This document shows, piece by piece, positions 49,197-59,229 of a DNA stretch of 64,000 nucleotides. How positions within the stretch are numbered: the first letter of the stretch is position 1; each line of letters starts with the position of its first letter. The stretch covers positions 62,001-126,000 of the forward strand of contig CAXXMH010000005.1 of the NCBI GenBank assembly GCA_963664665.2, written 5' to 3'. Under the pieces are notes generated by a model. That model was not told where the DNA came from. It made no database searches and worked only from the letters and a program-made list of their open reading frames with translations. This stretch comes from Bin55 sp963664665. GTDB lineage: Bacteria; Pseudomonadota; Gammaproteobacteria; Pseudomonadales; Azotimanducaceae. The translations under genes were made by a program, and so were the position numbers.

Positions 49197-51326
49197 TCAG
49201 TTCAACCGATTCCACGAGATCGTCACGCCTAACACTCTTCCTTCCTTCAACGGCGAATATCTGGAATCTACGAGACCGGTAAGATCAAAATCGCTGCGTC
49301 GAAACGTCTGGTTCAATAGGTTTCGACCAAAAAGCTTGATCTGAAGATTGTCATTAGGTGAAATCGCTACGCTAGCATCAAGCATTTCACCTCCATCTAA
49401 AACACCGCTGTTGTCGTCCAATATCTCGCTATCGTCTCGACGGGACAGTCCCACCCGAGCCGTAAGTTGACCTAGTTCAGTAAACGAATGACGATACTGG
49501 ACACTTACCCCAAACGTGAGAGGCGCGAGCCTCGGCAGCTGAAGTGTGTCATCACCGACGGTAGTTCCGTCCCCGTCGAGGTCGTATCGAACACGGTCGT
49601 ACGCGCCGTGGATGTATCCGACGAACGATCTGACGGTCAATGATTCACCAAACGCTCTGTCCAGTTCGGCTTCGATCCCTTGGATCGTCGCATCGGCAGT
49701 GTTTGCGGTGACTTGAATTCCTCCCGTAGCGACGTCCGCGGTGGTTACTTGCCGTTGTAAACCATGTACGTGATTTCGGAAGAGAGAGAAGTTCGCACGA
49801 AAATTCGACGACTCGGTTTTAAATCGAATCTCATACGCGTCCTGCACTTCTTCGTCAAATGGACCAGGTAATGCACTCCTCGAGGTATTTCTTAGGTTAT
49901 AGCCTCCGCTCCGAAATCCTCGTGTCCACTGGCCGTAGATTTGGGACCGTGAACCTATCCACCGCTGCAACGCTAATCTGGGTGTAACGTTCTCCCACAT
50001 GTCGTCATCAATGAAATCGAAATCGCACGCACCCCTAATTCCCGCGCATGATTCGACGCCGTTGGTTGCCACGTCCACTGCTTTTGTTTCCACGGTGTAA
50101 CGTACACCCGCACTCGCAACCCAGTGTTCACTGAGATCGAAGTCGTTGCTAATGAATGCACCAGCCGTGCGATGCAGTTGATCACCACCGAACGGCGTGC
50201 CGAGAGCATTTCGAATGACTCGCTGTTCCCGATAACGGATCGTTTGACCAAAGAGATAGAGTCCGGTAACTATTTCCCATCCATTGCGAATCCAACCCGA
50301 ATAGCGTAGCTCGTTACTAAATTGCGTTTGGTCCGTAAAAGCCAATAAGTGAAAGATCGGCTCGACGGTCGAATCAATGTCAGCTAGCGATTCGTGTTCG
50401 ACGGCACGGACGCCGAATAGATTGGTGATCGTGCCACTGGCCAAACGACGATTTGCCTCGACGATTCCATGACGCCAACTGACTTGTGAATAACCAGGTT
50501 CGTCGATGGCGAAGTCAAAGCCACTATATTGAAAACGGTTTTGCGTGGCTGGTCCGTCGCCATCGGAATTGCCACTTTCAACAAGCACCGTGACATCGAA
50601 TTCTGGCGTCGGTTGCATGGTGAGCACGGGTCGAATTACCCAGGATTTCTCGCCTCCCGCATTCCCGCCGCCGGGCGCGGAATTCGTGAACCAGCCACTG
50701 TCATCTCGATAACTCACGGCTAACCGGGTATTGACACCACCGTCACTTAGCGGACTCTCTAACGCACCAGTAAAGCGTTTCTCTAATCCGGTCTCCAACC
50801 GGAGCGACGAACTCACAGACTTTCGGCCAGACGGTCGCTTAGCGCGCAGTAGAACCGCACCGCCTGTCACATTTCGACCGAAAAGCAAGCCTTGAGGTCC
50901 TCGTAATACCTCAACCGATTCGAGGTCAAGCATGTCGGTAATCACGCCGTAGTTCATACCTAGGTACATGCCATCCACGAAAACGCCGACGGTAGGGTCG
51001 ATCGAAGGGATGGAGCCAGCGACACCCATTCCGCGAATCGAGAAATTCGCGATTCCTTTACCCGTACCGATTCCATCAAACGCGACATTTGGTAATTCGA
51101 AACCGAGGTCTTCGATATCCGTAGCAGGTCGTTCTTCCAACCGCTCGCTAGAGAGCACGCTTACCGAACCGACCACCAGCGACGCGGCTTCCGCTGCACC
51201 TTTCTTCGTCGCGGTCGTTACTACCTCCTCAAGAAGTGGATCATCACTCTCAACTAAATCCTCAGCGGAGTATGCCGACAAGACACTCATCGACAAGACG
51301 AGCGCAAAGACCTTGCTCAATTCCAC
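49197..51326 (-). CDS. TonB-dependent outer-membrane receptor
   Basis: A 709-aa receptor of the siderophore/small-substrate type. A short signal (LVLSMSVLSAYSA) and a TonB box region (LLEEVVTTATKKG) lead to the plug: FSIRGMGVAG, PTVGVFVDGMYLG, and LESVEVLRGPQGLLFGRNVTGG. The barrel ends with GRVLGVTISWNRLN. The start is a GTG at 51326. The Sel1 or exported proteins nearby do not show its substrate. It is followed by a 195-base gap and the exported coiled-coil gene. Confidence 0.92.
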   Translation of the reverse strand: MELSKVFALVLSMSVLSAYSAEDLVESDDPLLEEVVTTATKKGAAEAASLVVGSVSVLSSERLEERPATDIEDLGFELPNVAFDGIGTGKGIANFSIRGMGVAGSIPSIDPTVGVFVDGMYLGMNYGVITDMLDLESVEVLRGPQGLLFGRNVTGGAVLLRAKRPSGRKSVSSSLRLETGLEKRFTGALESPLSDGGVNTRLAVSYRDDSGWFTNSAPGGGNAGGEKSWVIRPVLTMQPTPEFDVTVLVESGNSDGDGPATQNRFQYSGFDFAIDEPGYSQVSWRHGIVEANRRLASGTITNLFGVRAVEHESLADIDSTVEPIFHLLAFTDQTQFSNELRYSGWIRNGWEIVTGLYLFGQTIRYREQRVIRNALGTPFGGDQLHRTAGAFISNDFDLSEHWVASAGVRYTVETKAVDVATNGVESCAGIRGACDFDFIDDDMWENVTPRLALQRWIGSRSQIYGQWTRGFRSGGYNLRNTSRSALPGPFDEEVQDAYEIRFKTESSNFRANFSLFRNHVHGLQRQVTTADVATGGIQVTANTADATIQGIEAELDRAFGESLTVRSFVGYIHGAYDRVRYDLDGDGTTVGDDTLQLPRLAPLTFGVSVQYRHSFTELGQLTARVGLSRRDDSEILDDNSGVLDGGEMLDASVAISPNDNLQIKLFGRNLLNQTFRRSDFDLTGLVDSRYSPLKEGRVLGVTISWNRLN

Positions 51327-51449
51327 CGCCAGACCAATGCGGCTCCCAGAGAGCGCGAGTTGACGTTACGGGACCGCGTCGACATGGAATCGCGAGTGCA
51401 CAACTGTTAAAGTCCGTCGGCTCCGCACGAGATTTGCTTTACGGCAGTG

Positions 51450-51773
51450 TTAATCATCTGTGGCTTCGTCACCGCGCTCGACCTCTTCCTCATGCATCGT
51501 TTCTGTAAGCCGCCATATGAACCGCGGTGCGACGAAGTAGCCACAAACCATTAATCCGCTGATGACGTACCACCACCCGTCAAAGTTCATGACATTAGAA
51601 AACGCGATGACGCTCGCAACGAGTAGCGCAAACGACCCGAGCGAAATCCCGTTGAGAAGGCGACGAAGGTGAGAAGCACCTCGGAGACGGGCCAACGCCA
51701 AGAAGATCGCATACCCCAGAGCCGTGACCAGTATCGCACTACCGAGCAGCGCCGCACCAGCAATACGTTCCAT
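51450..51773 (-). CDS. Small membrane protein downstream of the ABC exporter
   Basis: A 107-aa protein with three hydrophobic helices (IAGAALLGSAILVTALGYAIFLAL, GSFALLVASVIAFS, WWYVISGLMVCGYFVA) and an acidic C-terminus (EEEVERGDEATDD). The ATG at 51773 starts directly at the first helix. It lies 80 bases after the ABC exporter stop on the same strand and may be an accessory subunit (inference). No family recognised. Confidence 0.6.
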   Translation of the reverse strand: MERIAGAALLGSAILVTALGYAIFLALARLRGASHLRRLLNGISLGSFALLVASVIAFSNVMNFDGWWYVISGLMVCGYFVAPRFIWRLTETMHEEEVERGDEATDD

Positions 51774-51852
51774 GTCGACGGGTTCGTACACGTTAGTTTT
51801 TCGATGACATTAGAAGCATTATCACGCCAGAATCGAACGCGATTTGATGTCG

Positions 51853-53865
51853 CTATGAAGAGGGCTCCGCAGTTCGCGAACCTGTCTGGAGTCGAACGAA
51901 TTCGTAGTAGCTTCCCTCTTTGCTCATCAATTCGTCATGAGAACCAATATCGTTGACTTCACCTTGGTCGATGAACACGATACGGTCTGCCTTGCGAATC
52001 GTTGAAAGTCGGTGGGCAATGACTACCACGAGCTTGTCCTCACTGGCTGTCCGTAGCGACTCGACCAGTGCTTCCTCAGTCGAAGGATCGAGCGCAGCGG
52101 TAGGCTCATCCAAGATCAAGACCGGGGTATCGCGAATCAACCCGCGCGCGATGCAGAGCCGTTGCTTCTGTCCGACCGACAAGCTATCACCGGACCGGCC
52201 AAGGACGGTATCAAGACCATCCGGTAGATTCGAAACGATTTCCGCAGCACCAGCGCGGGACAACGCCGTTTCGATGTCCGTTTCAGTCGCGTCAGGTCGT
52301 ACAAGCAAGAGGTTTGAGCGGATTGACTCGGACAGTAGCATGTGCTCTTGGAAGACGTAAGTGACGAAGTCCCTTACCGATTCGACATTTGCATCTGCGA
52401 GATCCGTATCGTCATAGCGCACAAGACCTTGCGTTGGCTTCACGTACCCGGCAATTGCGTAAGCGAGCGTGGTCTTGCCCGCGCCCGTCGGTCCAACAAT
52501 GGCTACGAGTTCACCTTGACGCAAGGTCAAATTAATGTTCTGAAACGCTGGTCGTCCATCCGGATAGTTGAACGAAGCGTCTTCGAGTGCGATGGTCTGA
52601 GGACCATCGCTCACGATGGTTTGCCCGATGTCTTCGGTCGGCGCGTCGATGAAGAAAAACACGCGTCGAAGGGCGGCCGCGTTGCCTTGCAGTCTTATCC
52701 AGAATACGCCGAGTTCCATCGCCGCGCCGGCGAGCGAAAACCAGATCCCAAACAAGATCGACCAGTCGCCCGGACTCAATTCACCGACGATGATGCTGTC
52801 CGTAATCGAAACCGACACGCCGAATGCGACGACCACCATGACGATCCAGGTCGAAAATCGGATGACAATATCAATGATCTTGATGTGACGATAGCGTCGA
52901 AATGACTCCTTGCTTTGATCGTCAATACGATCTTTCTCACGAGTCATGCCGCCTAAGCTCTGAACCGCCGCGATATTTCCCATGCTCTCTTCGATCGCAT
53001 TGGTGGTTGCGGTTCCCGCCGCACGACTATCCTGTTGAACACGTCGTGTGAGCTTCGAAAACGGTACGGTCACGCACAGCCCCAAGGGCAATAGAAGTGC
53101 TGCAACCCAAACCAACTCCGGCGATATTGCACCGTAGCTGTAATACAGGAAGTAGATCGAGATAACAGCTTGGACGATCATGACCAAAGGCGTGAGTGTG
53201 AGCGTATAGCACACGCTCGGCAGCATAGGCGCGTCATACATCACGCGATAGATAGCGTCACCAATTCGATGATCGTCGAGCGTCGTCATCGGTAGGTGTG
53301 CCATGCGCCGATAAAGCGTCGTCCTGATGTGATTGGTAAGTCGCTGTGACAACCGAATGTGGATCAGCGTGTCGATGAAACCAAGAAAACTTGCGCTCTC
53401 ACTACTGCCTTCATTCATCGCGTTTTCAGACTGCGTGGCGCTGTCCTCACCTTGCGCCCAATCCTGATACACGTACGTTCGGGTGCCGAAGACCAGAAGG
53501 AGTAACACGCTGACCACGGTTAATGCAACCAGAATCTCAAATGGTGAGTAGTCGTATACCCAGGCGATAAAGGGTTGTATATGGGGTGGCATGATCACGT
53601 CGGTCGCATCGAACGGTTTCTGCAAGATCACTTGGTCGATCAAAATCTTGCCCAACCATTGCAGATACAGTACCGGCACAATCGCAAGCAAGGAAAGTCC
53701 GAGCTTCAGCCCGAACAACCGTGGCGCCGAGGAGATGTAGCGAAAACCTCGGCCAATAATTTGGGCTGATTCACGATTGCTGATCCGCGTCTCCGTATCG
53801 ATGCGATCATCGAAACGTGCAGTACTGGTATTCAGATCAAGCTCGACTTGGGTAACGTCACTCAT
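51853..53865 (-). CDS. ABC exporter half-transporter, subunit 2
   Basis: A 670-aa fused membrane-ATPase protein. Membrane part: about six helices (residues 40-400) with coupling region IGDAIYRVMYDAPMLPSV. ATPase: Walker A GPTGAGKTT (about 458), signature LSVGQKQR (slightly non-canonical; usually LSGGQ), Walker B VLILDEPTAALD (about 580), H-loop VIAHRLST. A four-base overlap with the partner gene indicates a heterodimer. Likely exports a lipid, peptide or drug. Confidence 0.9.
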   Translation of the reverse strand: MSDVTQVELDLNTSTARFDDRIDTETRISNRESAQIIGRGFRYISSAPRLFGLKLGLSLLAIVPVLYLQWLGKILIDQVILQKPFDATDVIMPPHIQPFIAWVYDYSPFEILVALTVVSVLLLLVFGTRTYVYQDWAQGEDSATQSENAMNEGSSESASFLGFIDTLIHIRLSQRLTNHIRTTLYRRMAHLPMTTLDDHRIGDAIYRVMYDAPMLPSVCYTLTLTPLVMIVQAVISIYFLYYSYGAISPELVWVAALLLPLGLCVTVPFSKLTRRVQQDSRAAGTATTNAIEESMGNIAAVQSLGGMTREKDRIDDQSKESFRRYRHIKIIDIVIRFSTWIVMVVVAFGVSVSITDSIIVGELSPGDWSILFGIWFSLAGAAMELGVFWIRLQGNAAALRRVFFFIDAPTEDIGQTIVSDGPQTIALEDASFNYPDGRPAFQNINLTLRQGELVAIVGPTGAGKTTLAYAIAGYVKPTQGLVRYDDTDLADANVESVRDFVTYVFQEHMLLSESIRSNLLLVRPDATETDIETALSRAGAAEIVSNLPDGLDTVLGRSGDSLSVGQKQRLCIARGLIRDTPVLILDEPTAALDPSTEEALVESLRTASEDKLVVVIAHRLSTIRKADRIVFIDQGEVNDIGSHDELMSKEGSYYEFVRLQTGSRTAEPSS

Positions 53866-55958
53866 GCCAAGTCACCACTCACGTCCGCCGCCACAGCGAT
53901 TTCGCCTTCGAAGAACGCCCGATAGCTTCCTCCTTGCTCCAGCATGAGTTCGTCATGTGAGCCACACGCCACGATGTCGCCTTCCTCAAGCAACGCGATC
54001 TGGTTCGCGGATTGGATGGTCGAATACCGGTGCGTAATGAGAAATACGACGCGGTCACGCGCCCACTCACGCAGGTTCCCTAAGACACGGCTTTCAGTCT
54101 GGGCGTCAAGCGATGCCGTCGGCTCATCGAGAATCAAAATCGGCGTGTCTTTCGCGATTGCTCGAGCGATCGAGAGCCGTTGGCGTTGACCCGTTGAAAG
54201 CTTGCTCCCACGCTCGCCGAGCTCGGTGTCGTAGCCGTCGCTGAGTTCGCTTATGAATTCATGCGCGCACGCAACGTTTGCTGCGGCGATGACTTGATCG
54301 CGCGTCAACCCTGGGGTCGCATACGCGATGTTGTCCGCGATCGACGACGCAAATAGATTGTTTTGCTGCAATGCGATCGCGACATTGGCACGCAGATCGT
54401 CCACTTTGATGTGCCTCAAATCCACGCCGTTAATGCTGATGCTTCCCGCATCAACGTCGTAGAGTCGTAATAACAGCGACATGAGCGTGGATTTACCGCT
54501 ACCCGTGCGTCCGATGATCGCCGTGATGGTGCCTTGTTCTGCGATTAGATTCACATTGCGCAACACAGGTACTTCGGCACTGTAAGCAAACGCAACGTTT
54601 TGAAAACTCAGCGACTCGATCGGTTGTGGTAGGTCGACCGCATCATCTTCATCAACGATTTCTGGCTCGAGGTCGAGTAGAAAAAACGCCCGTTCAAGTC
54701 CAACCACCATGTCTTGCAGTGAGCCCCAAATTCGAATGAGATCGTTGCCGTTCCAAAGACCCTCTTCTATCCGGTCCCGGGCCGCCTCGAACGCACCGTA
54801 GTTCCAGACTGCGAAACCGACAAGCGCCACGACGCCGAATAGAAACGTCGCTCGTTCTTCTAGAACCCAGCTCGCAAGCAGAAACTCGCCAGCGATCATC
54901 AGCGCGCCGATGACCAATGCGACCAAGGTACTCATCAGTACGAATTCCCCACGAAGCAGCAACGCTGCATCCATTGCACGATGCGAATCTGCGTCGAATC
55001 GCGCTTCCATGACTTGCAGGGATTTGTTCGCCTTCACGACGCGAATTGCCTGAAATGCTTCCTGGATTCGTGACGTGAGTTGACTGTTACTTTCTCTCGC
55101 ATGACGAGACCGAATCTGCAACCGAGGCGTGAACCAGGCAACGATTAGTAGGATCGGGATGACACCGAATAGGAACATGGCGCCTAGTACCAGACTGAAG
55201 CTGACCAGCACAATGAAGCTGAAAGTCGCCGTGAATGTTGCGACAATGGGTTCTAACAGGATCTTCTCAACGATGTTCGTGATCATCGCGCTGTCCTGGT
55301 AGACTCGATAGATCGCATCACCCGTTTGCGCGTGGGCGTGATAGCGCAACGAGAGGTGTTCCGCTCGCTCAATCATGGTGACGCGAAGGTACTGATTGAT
55401 GCGTTGGAGAATCCAAGTGCGGTAGTAGTCAATAACTGGCGCGAGCATAAAGAACAAGACCGCCACAATCGCAATAACCACGAAAAACCTGTTTCGCACC
55501 GTCATCCGCTGTTCTTCGTTGAGTTTCGTAATTTGCGCTTCTAGAGCAGATTTGCGTTCATCGTCAGTTGATAGGTTTTCGGCTTCGACTTCATCATCGA
55601 TTTCGGTCTCGATTAACTCACGCAGCTGCGCTTTCACTGCCAGTTCCTCAGCCGTAAACTGGTAGCTCTCGTCGACGAATAGAACGGCGGCCTGCGTTTG
55701 ATCGAGCTTTTCACCCACAAGGACCTTGTTGTTGAAGAGGTCAAAAGTGAATAGCGTGGCGGAAACCCAGAGAATCTCTAGCAGCATGCGAAGCACTACC
55801 CACAGGATGAGGTGCGGCAACTCCTGACGTAAATATGGCCAGGTGCGGAGAATTAAGGAACGAAACTCGCTAAAGGAAAAACCGCGGTCCTTGACTTCCT
55901 GCCGACTCAAACTAATCGCCGACTTAAGAGACTGAAAACTGTCGAATATATCGCTCAA
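53862..55958 (-). CDS. ABC exporter half-transporter, subunit 1
   Basis: A 698-aa fused protein with a transmembrane domain of about six helices, including a TGDAIYRVYQDSAMITNIVEKI block like that of subunit 2, and a charged insertion near residues 110-150 (EIDDEVEAENLSTDDERKS). ATPase: Walker A GRTGSGKST (about 480), signature LSTGQRQR, Walker B ILILDEPTASLD (about 606) and H-loop LITHRYST. It is the first gene of the exporter pair. Confidence 0.9.
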   Translation of the reverse strand: MSDIFDSFQSLKSAISLSRQEVKDRGFSFSEFRSLILRTWPYLRQELPHLILWVVLRMLLEILWVSATLFTFDLFNNKVLVGEKLDQTQAAVLFVDESYQFTAEELAVKAQLRELIETEIDDEVEAENLSTDDERKSALEAQITKLNEEQRMTVRNRFFVVIAIVAVLFFMLAPVIDYYRTWILQRINQYLRVTMIERAEHLSLRYHAHAQTGDAIYRVYQDSAMITNIVEKILLEPIVATFTATFSFIVLVSFSLVLGAMFLFGVIPILLIVAWFTPRLQIRSRHARESNSQLTSRIQEAFQAIRVVKANKSLQVMEARFDADSHRAMDAALLLRGEFVLMSTLVALVIGALMIAGEFLLASWVLEERATFLFGVVALVGFAVWNYGAFEAARDRIEEGLWNGNDLIRIWGSLQDMVVGLERAFFLLDLEPEIVDEDDAVDLPQPIESLSFQNVAFAYSAEVPVLRNVNLIAEQGTITAIIGRTGSGKSTLMSLLLRLYDVDAGSISINGVDLRHIKVDDLRANVAIALQQNNLFASSIADNIAYATPGLTRDQVIAAANVACAHEFISELSDGYDTELGERGSKLSTGQRQRLSIARAIAKDTPILILDEPTASLDAQTESRVLGNLREWARDRVVFLITHRYSTIQSANQIALLEEGDIVACGSHDELMLEQGGSYRAFFEGEIAVAADVSGDLA

Positions 55959-56313
55959 GAGGTAGTTAATGTGTCAGGAATGTGCAATACGAGTGTGATC
56001 AAGAGTGTACATTGGGAACGTCAATCATTCTACGACTCATCTTTCGCAGTCGCTTGCATGATCATTGACTTCCCCATCGGGACGCTGACTGGATTCCGTC
56101 AAGTTCTCGTAGAAGTGCGATTGAGGCTAAGCTTCAAAATCAGAACTAAGCAGCCTCAGCCGACTGAGAGCGGAATTGATCCGAAGGAGTACTGTCGACA
56201 AGAATTTAATCGACGCAGATCCCTTCACGCAAATCTGGCTTTGCCTCTAAAATTTGGATTTTTTTTAAAGCCTTGATTAAAATAGTTAGGAACATTTTAA
56301 AGTTCCGTTTAAA
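55959..56313. other. Divergent intergenic region
   Basis: This region contains the promoters of the ABC pair (minus) and the AAA_14 gene (plus). An open plus frame at 55971-56276 has no family features and I reject it. The last 80 bases are AT-rich. Confidence 0.45.
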
Positions 56314-57534
56314 TTGGTAATACGACGAAATTTTGATATTTCGCTAGCGCACCATTTCGACACGTATCGCCAGATGGCGTTTCTTTCAGGTCCGCGACAG
56401 GTTGGAAAAACCACCACGACGCGGCAACTGCTATCCGGATACGAGAACACCTCCTACGTCAATTGGGACAACTTCTCGGATCGCCGCAGAATCCTAGATG
56501 GAGTTGAGTCGTTCAGCGAGCATATCGGATTGACTAAACTCGGTGGAGAACAGCAGATTTGCGCGTTCGATGAACTACATAAATACACCGAGTGGCGGGA
56601 TTTCCTAAAGGGGATCTTCGATGGCAACCCGCACCTAAAGATGATGGTCACCGGAAGCGCTCGTCTTTCAGTGTTTTCGCGCGGAGGCGACAGTCTCCGA
56701 GGTCGGTATTTCAGCTATGACATGCATCCGCTATCCGTCGCGGAACTTGCTCATGACGGAAGAGTTTCGAGCAACCAATCGGGCCTATCTGATCCATCCG
56801 ACTTGCCGAACGACCAATGGCACGCATTGATGGCGTTTGGTGGATTTCCAGAACCGTTTACCAAAGCGTCGCAGACTTTTCATGGGCGTTGGAGCATGAC
56901 TTCAAATGAGCAGCTACTTCGCGAAGACATCCGGGACCTTACACGCGTCCAAGAACTGAGCCAGATCGAGATGCTAGCGCTTCGAATACAACGCCAAGTT
57001 GGTCAATTGACGAGTTACACCAGTTTCGCTCGCGACATTAGAAGCACGGTACCAACGATACAACGCTGGATCGATATCCTTGAATCTCTGTATTACTGTT
57101 TCCGGGTTACACCTTGGCATCGTAATGTGGCTGGCTCACTTCGAAAGGAACCGAAGTACTACCTGTGGGACTGGTCTCAGGTGCGTGACCGAGGTGCTAG
57201 GGCGGAGAATTTGATCGCTTCCGCACTATTGAAATTTACGCGTTGGCGTACGGAACAAGGACGCGGTGTATACACGCTCCATTTTCTTCGCGATAAACAG
57301 AAACGAGAAATGGATTTCGTGGTTGTTCGAGACGAGAGACCTTGGATCCTCGTGGAAGTGAAGTCAGGCGCACGTGCAAGTCTCTCAAAGCATCTTCACC
57401 ATTTCCAACGACACACTGGAGCTCAACATGCTTTTCAAGTAGCTGTAAATGCAGACTACATCGATAAAGACTGTTTCGATGAAACAGGTCCAATCATTGT
57501 CCCAGCAAAGACATTTCTCTCTCAATTGATTTAA
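56314..57534 (+). CDS. AAA_14/DUF4143 ATPase (intact type)
   Basis: A 406-aa ATPase of the same family as those at 1.6 and 38.1 kb. Walker A is GPRQVGKTT (about residues 27-35), Walker B is ICAFDELHKY with the catalytic Glu, and the nuclease-like C-terminus has EMDFVVV with ILVEVKSG. DUF4143-type helices (LRIQRQVGQLTSYTSFARDI) lie between. The start at 56314 is a TTG with AT-rich upstream DNA. Its function is unknown; the family is common in mosaic regions. Confidence 0.85.
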   Translation: MVIRRNFDISLAHHFDTYRQMAFLSGPRQVGKTTTTRQLLSGYENTSYVNWDNFSDRRRILDGVESFSEHIGLTKLGGEQQICAFDELHKYTEWRDFLKGIFDGNPHLKMMVTGSARLSVFSRGGDSLRGRYFSYDMHPLSVAELAHDGRVSSNQSGLSDPSDLPNDQWHALMAFGGFPEPFTKASQTFHGRWSMTSNEQLLREDIRDLTRVQELSQIEMLALRIQRQVGQLTSYTSFARDIRSTVPTIQRWIDILESLYYCFRVTPWHRNVAGSLRKEPKYYLWDWSQVRDRGARAENLIASALLKFTRWRTEQGRGVYTLHFLRDKQKREMDFVVVRDERPWILVEVKSGARASLSKHLHHFQRHTGAQHAFQVAVNADYIDKDCFDETGPIIVPAKTFLSQLI

Positions 57535-57697
57535 CAAATAGAGAACGCGAGCGTTTGCGAATCGGCAATCATTCCCGTTAATCGATTCAAACTCAATGAA
57601 CTCTCGCGCGTGCTTGAGACATTTTCTGCGTCAGCAATACGATGTCATCTCAGCATGCCGCGCCCACCAAAAGTCAGCGACATCGACTGCTACTGGC

Positions 57698-58156
57698 CTA
57701 CCAAACGGCGGAAATACGCTGACTCAAAGGACTCAGCCATATGATGAAGAGTTGAAACAATGCGTAGACTACAGACACAGCGGTGTGCACAGGCCATCGA
57801 AACCCCGCCTCAGATCGAGCTGTTATGAAAATGCCGAAGACGCTCAATCCACCGATTACGATCGTCAATACGATTTCAAATCCCGTGAAGTTTCCAGTAA
57901 ACAACGTCTGAATTCCCGCAAGGTATAGCCAAATTAGGCTCATGATGAATAACCAACATACGAACACGCCTAATGCGCCCGATCGAGTCCATCGACCACG
58001 TCGCAATCCGAAAATAAGAACCAGAACGATTGGAATGACTTGAAACACATGACGAATGAACGTGTTGCTTTCGACGCCGACAGCGAGGAGGCAAGCTAAG
58101 ACACCCGTTAGACAATACAGCGTTAGCCGACTTTCGCTGATGAAACGAATCTCCAC
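57698..58156 (-). CDS. Membrane protein of unknown function
   Basis: A 152-aa very hydrophobic protein with about four to five helices (LTLYCLTGVLACLLAVGV, VFQVIPIVLVLIFGL, ALGVFVCWLFIMSLIWLYLAG, FEIVLTIVIGGLSVFGIFI, TAVSVVYALFQLFIIWL). A plus-strand frame overlaps it but is not protein-like, so this strand is preferred. No family recognised. Confidence 0.55.
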   Translation of the reverse strand: MEIRFISESRLTLYCLTGVLACLLAVGVESNTFIRHVFQVIPIVLVLIFGLRRGRWTRSGALGVFVCWLFIMSLIWLYLAGIQTLFTGNFTGFEIVLTIVIGGLSVFGIFITARSEAGFRWPVHTAVSVVYALFQLFIIWLSPLSQRISAVW

Positions 58157-58663
58157 CTAGTTCGTATCCAAATTCAGATTTCTATTTCCTCACAACATTC
58201 GCGTACTTAAGATCAGGATCGAATTCTTCGATCAGTACTTCAACGTGAATTAAAGACGAAAGGAAATCGTTAGGCTTTCTGCGGGACCACTAACCAAATA
58301 CAAACCCAATGTTGGGTTGACAGAACGATCGAGAAAGCCAACGGGTCTAATCACAATACGCGCGGTATCGAGAGGCGTTATTCCTCGTATCGTCTATGGA
58401 CAGTTGAGTGTTCGATCCGAAGTGCTTGCTGACCCTGCGTCAAGCTTTCGGGTCTCCGTCACCAATCATGCGAGTAAGCCCCTTGCGGTCATATTAATCT
58501 ACATGGAAGTTGCTGCAACCATCGACTTTCTGATGGGATTTCCATTCTTCACCTTGATTGGCTTTGCCGCAATTTACAGGTTTGAACGGTTCGATCATTA
58601 GATCTGGGCAAAACACCCCGAGTTGCTTATGCTAGTGTTTCATCAGAATTGAGATTAGCTTCG
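58157..58663. other. Intergenic region with a doubtful small frame
   Basis: A 94-aa plus-strand frame (58317-58601) starts with TTG and has two hydrophobic stretches, but no recognisable family. I do not call it. The remainder shows no feature. Confidence 0.4.
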
Positions 58664-58942
58664 GTGGCCGATACCCCTAACCACGACGAATACGTGATCA
58701 CAGCGGCTGAGTTTCAAGCCAGATGTCTAAGCCTAATCGACGAGGTAGCGTCTCGCGGCAGTGAGATCACCATTTCGAAGCGAGGAAAACCAATCGTACG
58801 TCTCGTACCCTATCAAGAACCTCTCGAAAGTACTTTTGGAGTCGATAAAGGGACTGTTCGGGTTCACGGCGACATCGTAGAACCGCTTGGAGTCGAATGG
58901 GAAGCGATGCAGAAGAGAGCAAAAGAACCGGACGCGGAGTAA
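58664..58942 (+). CDS. Phd/YefM-type antitoxin, orphan
   Basis: A 92-aa antitoxin: YVITAAEFQARCLSLIDEVA, then ITISKRGKPIVRLVPY and VHGDIVEPLGVEWEAM. The GTG at 58664 is chosen because it gives the same N-terminal length as the paralogue at 59230 (both 17 residues up to the EF pair). No toxin gene follows before the next Phd gene; the 287 bases after it have no PIN or Doc frame. Confidence 0.78.
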   Translation: MADTPNHDEYVITAAEFQARCLSLIDEVASRGSEITISKRGKPIVRLVPYQEPLESTFGVDKGTVRVHGDIVEPLGVEWEAMQKRAKEPDAE

Positions 58943-59163
58943 GGACTTTGTCGGTCGCCTAGCAAAACTGACTTCGTGCGACTCCAATGGCAGTAAAAAA
59001 CCTCATTCACGATGAGTTGCTGAAAGTTCAAACGACAATCCGTGATCATTGATTCAATCTTGGTGAAGTATGAGCGTGAACACTAACTCCGTCGACTGCA
59101 GCGTATATCCAGCTTAATTCGAGAAGATCAACGCGCTAGGAAGGCGCCTGTCCCTAGCTTAAA

Positions 59164-59187
59164 CATAACTATGGTCATAACTATGGT
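59164..59187 (+). promoter_or_regulatory. Tandem 12-base repeat upstream of phd-vapC
   Basis: CATAACTATGGT occurs twice without spacing (59164-59175, 59176-59187), ending 42 bases before the phd start. Phd-type antitoxins bind short repeats at their promoter, so this is a likely autoregulatory operator. No similar repeat is seen before the orphan Phd at 58664. Confidence 0.6.
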
Positions 59188-59229
59188 CATTTACTACAAT
59201 TGGACGTGAAATTATCCGGCTGAACGGCA

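Noticed and set aside
55971..56276. 101-aa plus-strand frame between the ABC exporter and AAA_14 gene
   Set aside because: No family features and unlikely codon composition; promoter region instead.
57596..57928. 110-aa plus-strand frame
   Set aside because: Lies opposite a coherent polytopic membrane protein and lacks protein-like composition.
58317..58601. 94-aa plus-strand frame with hydrophobic stretches
   Set aside because: TTG start, no ribosome site and no family match; too weak to call.
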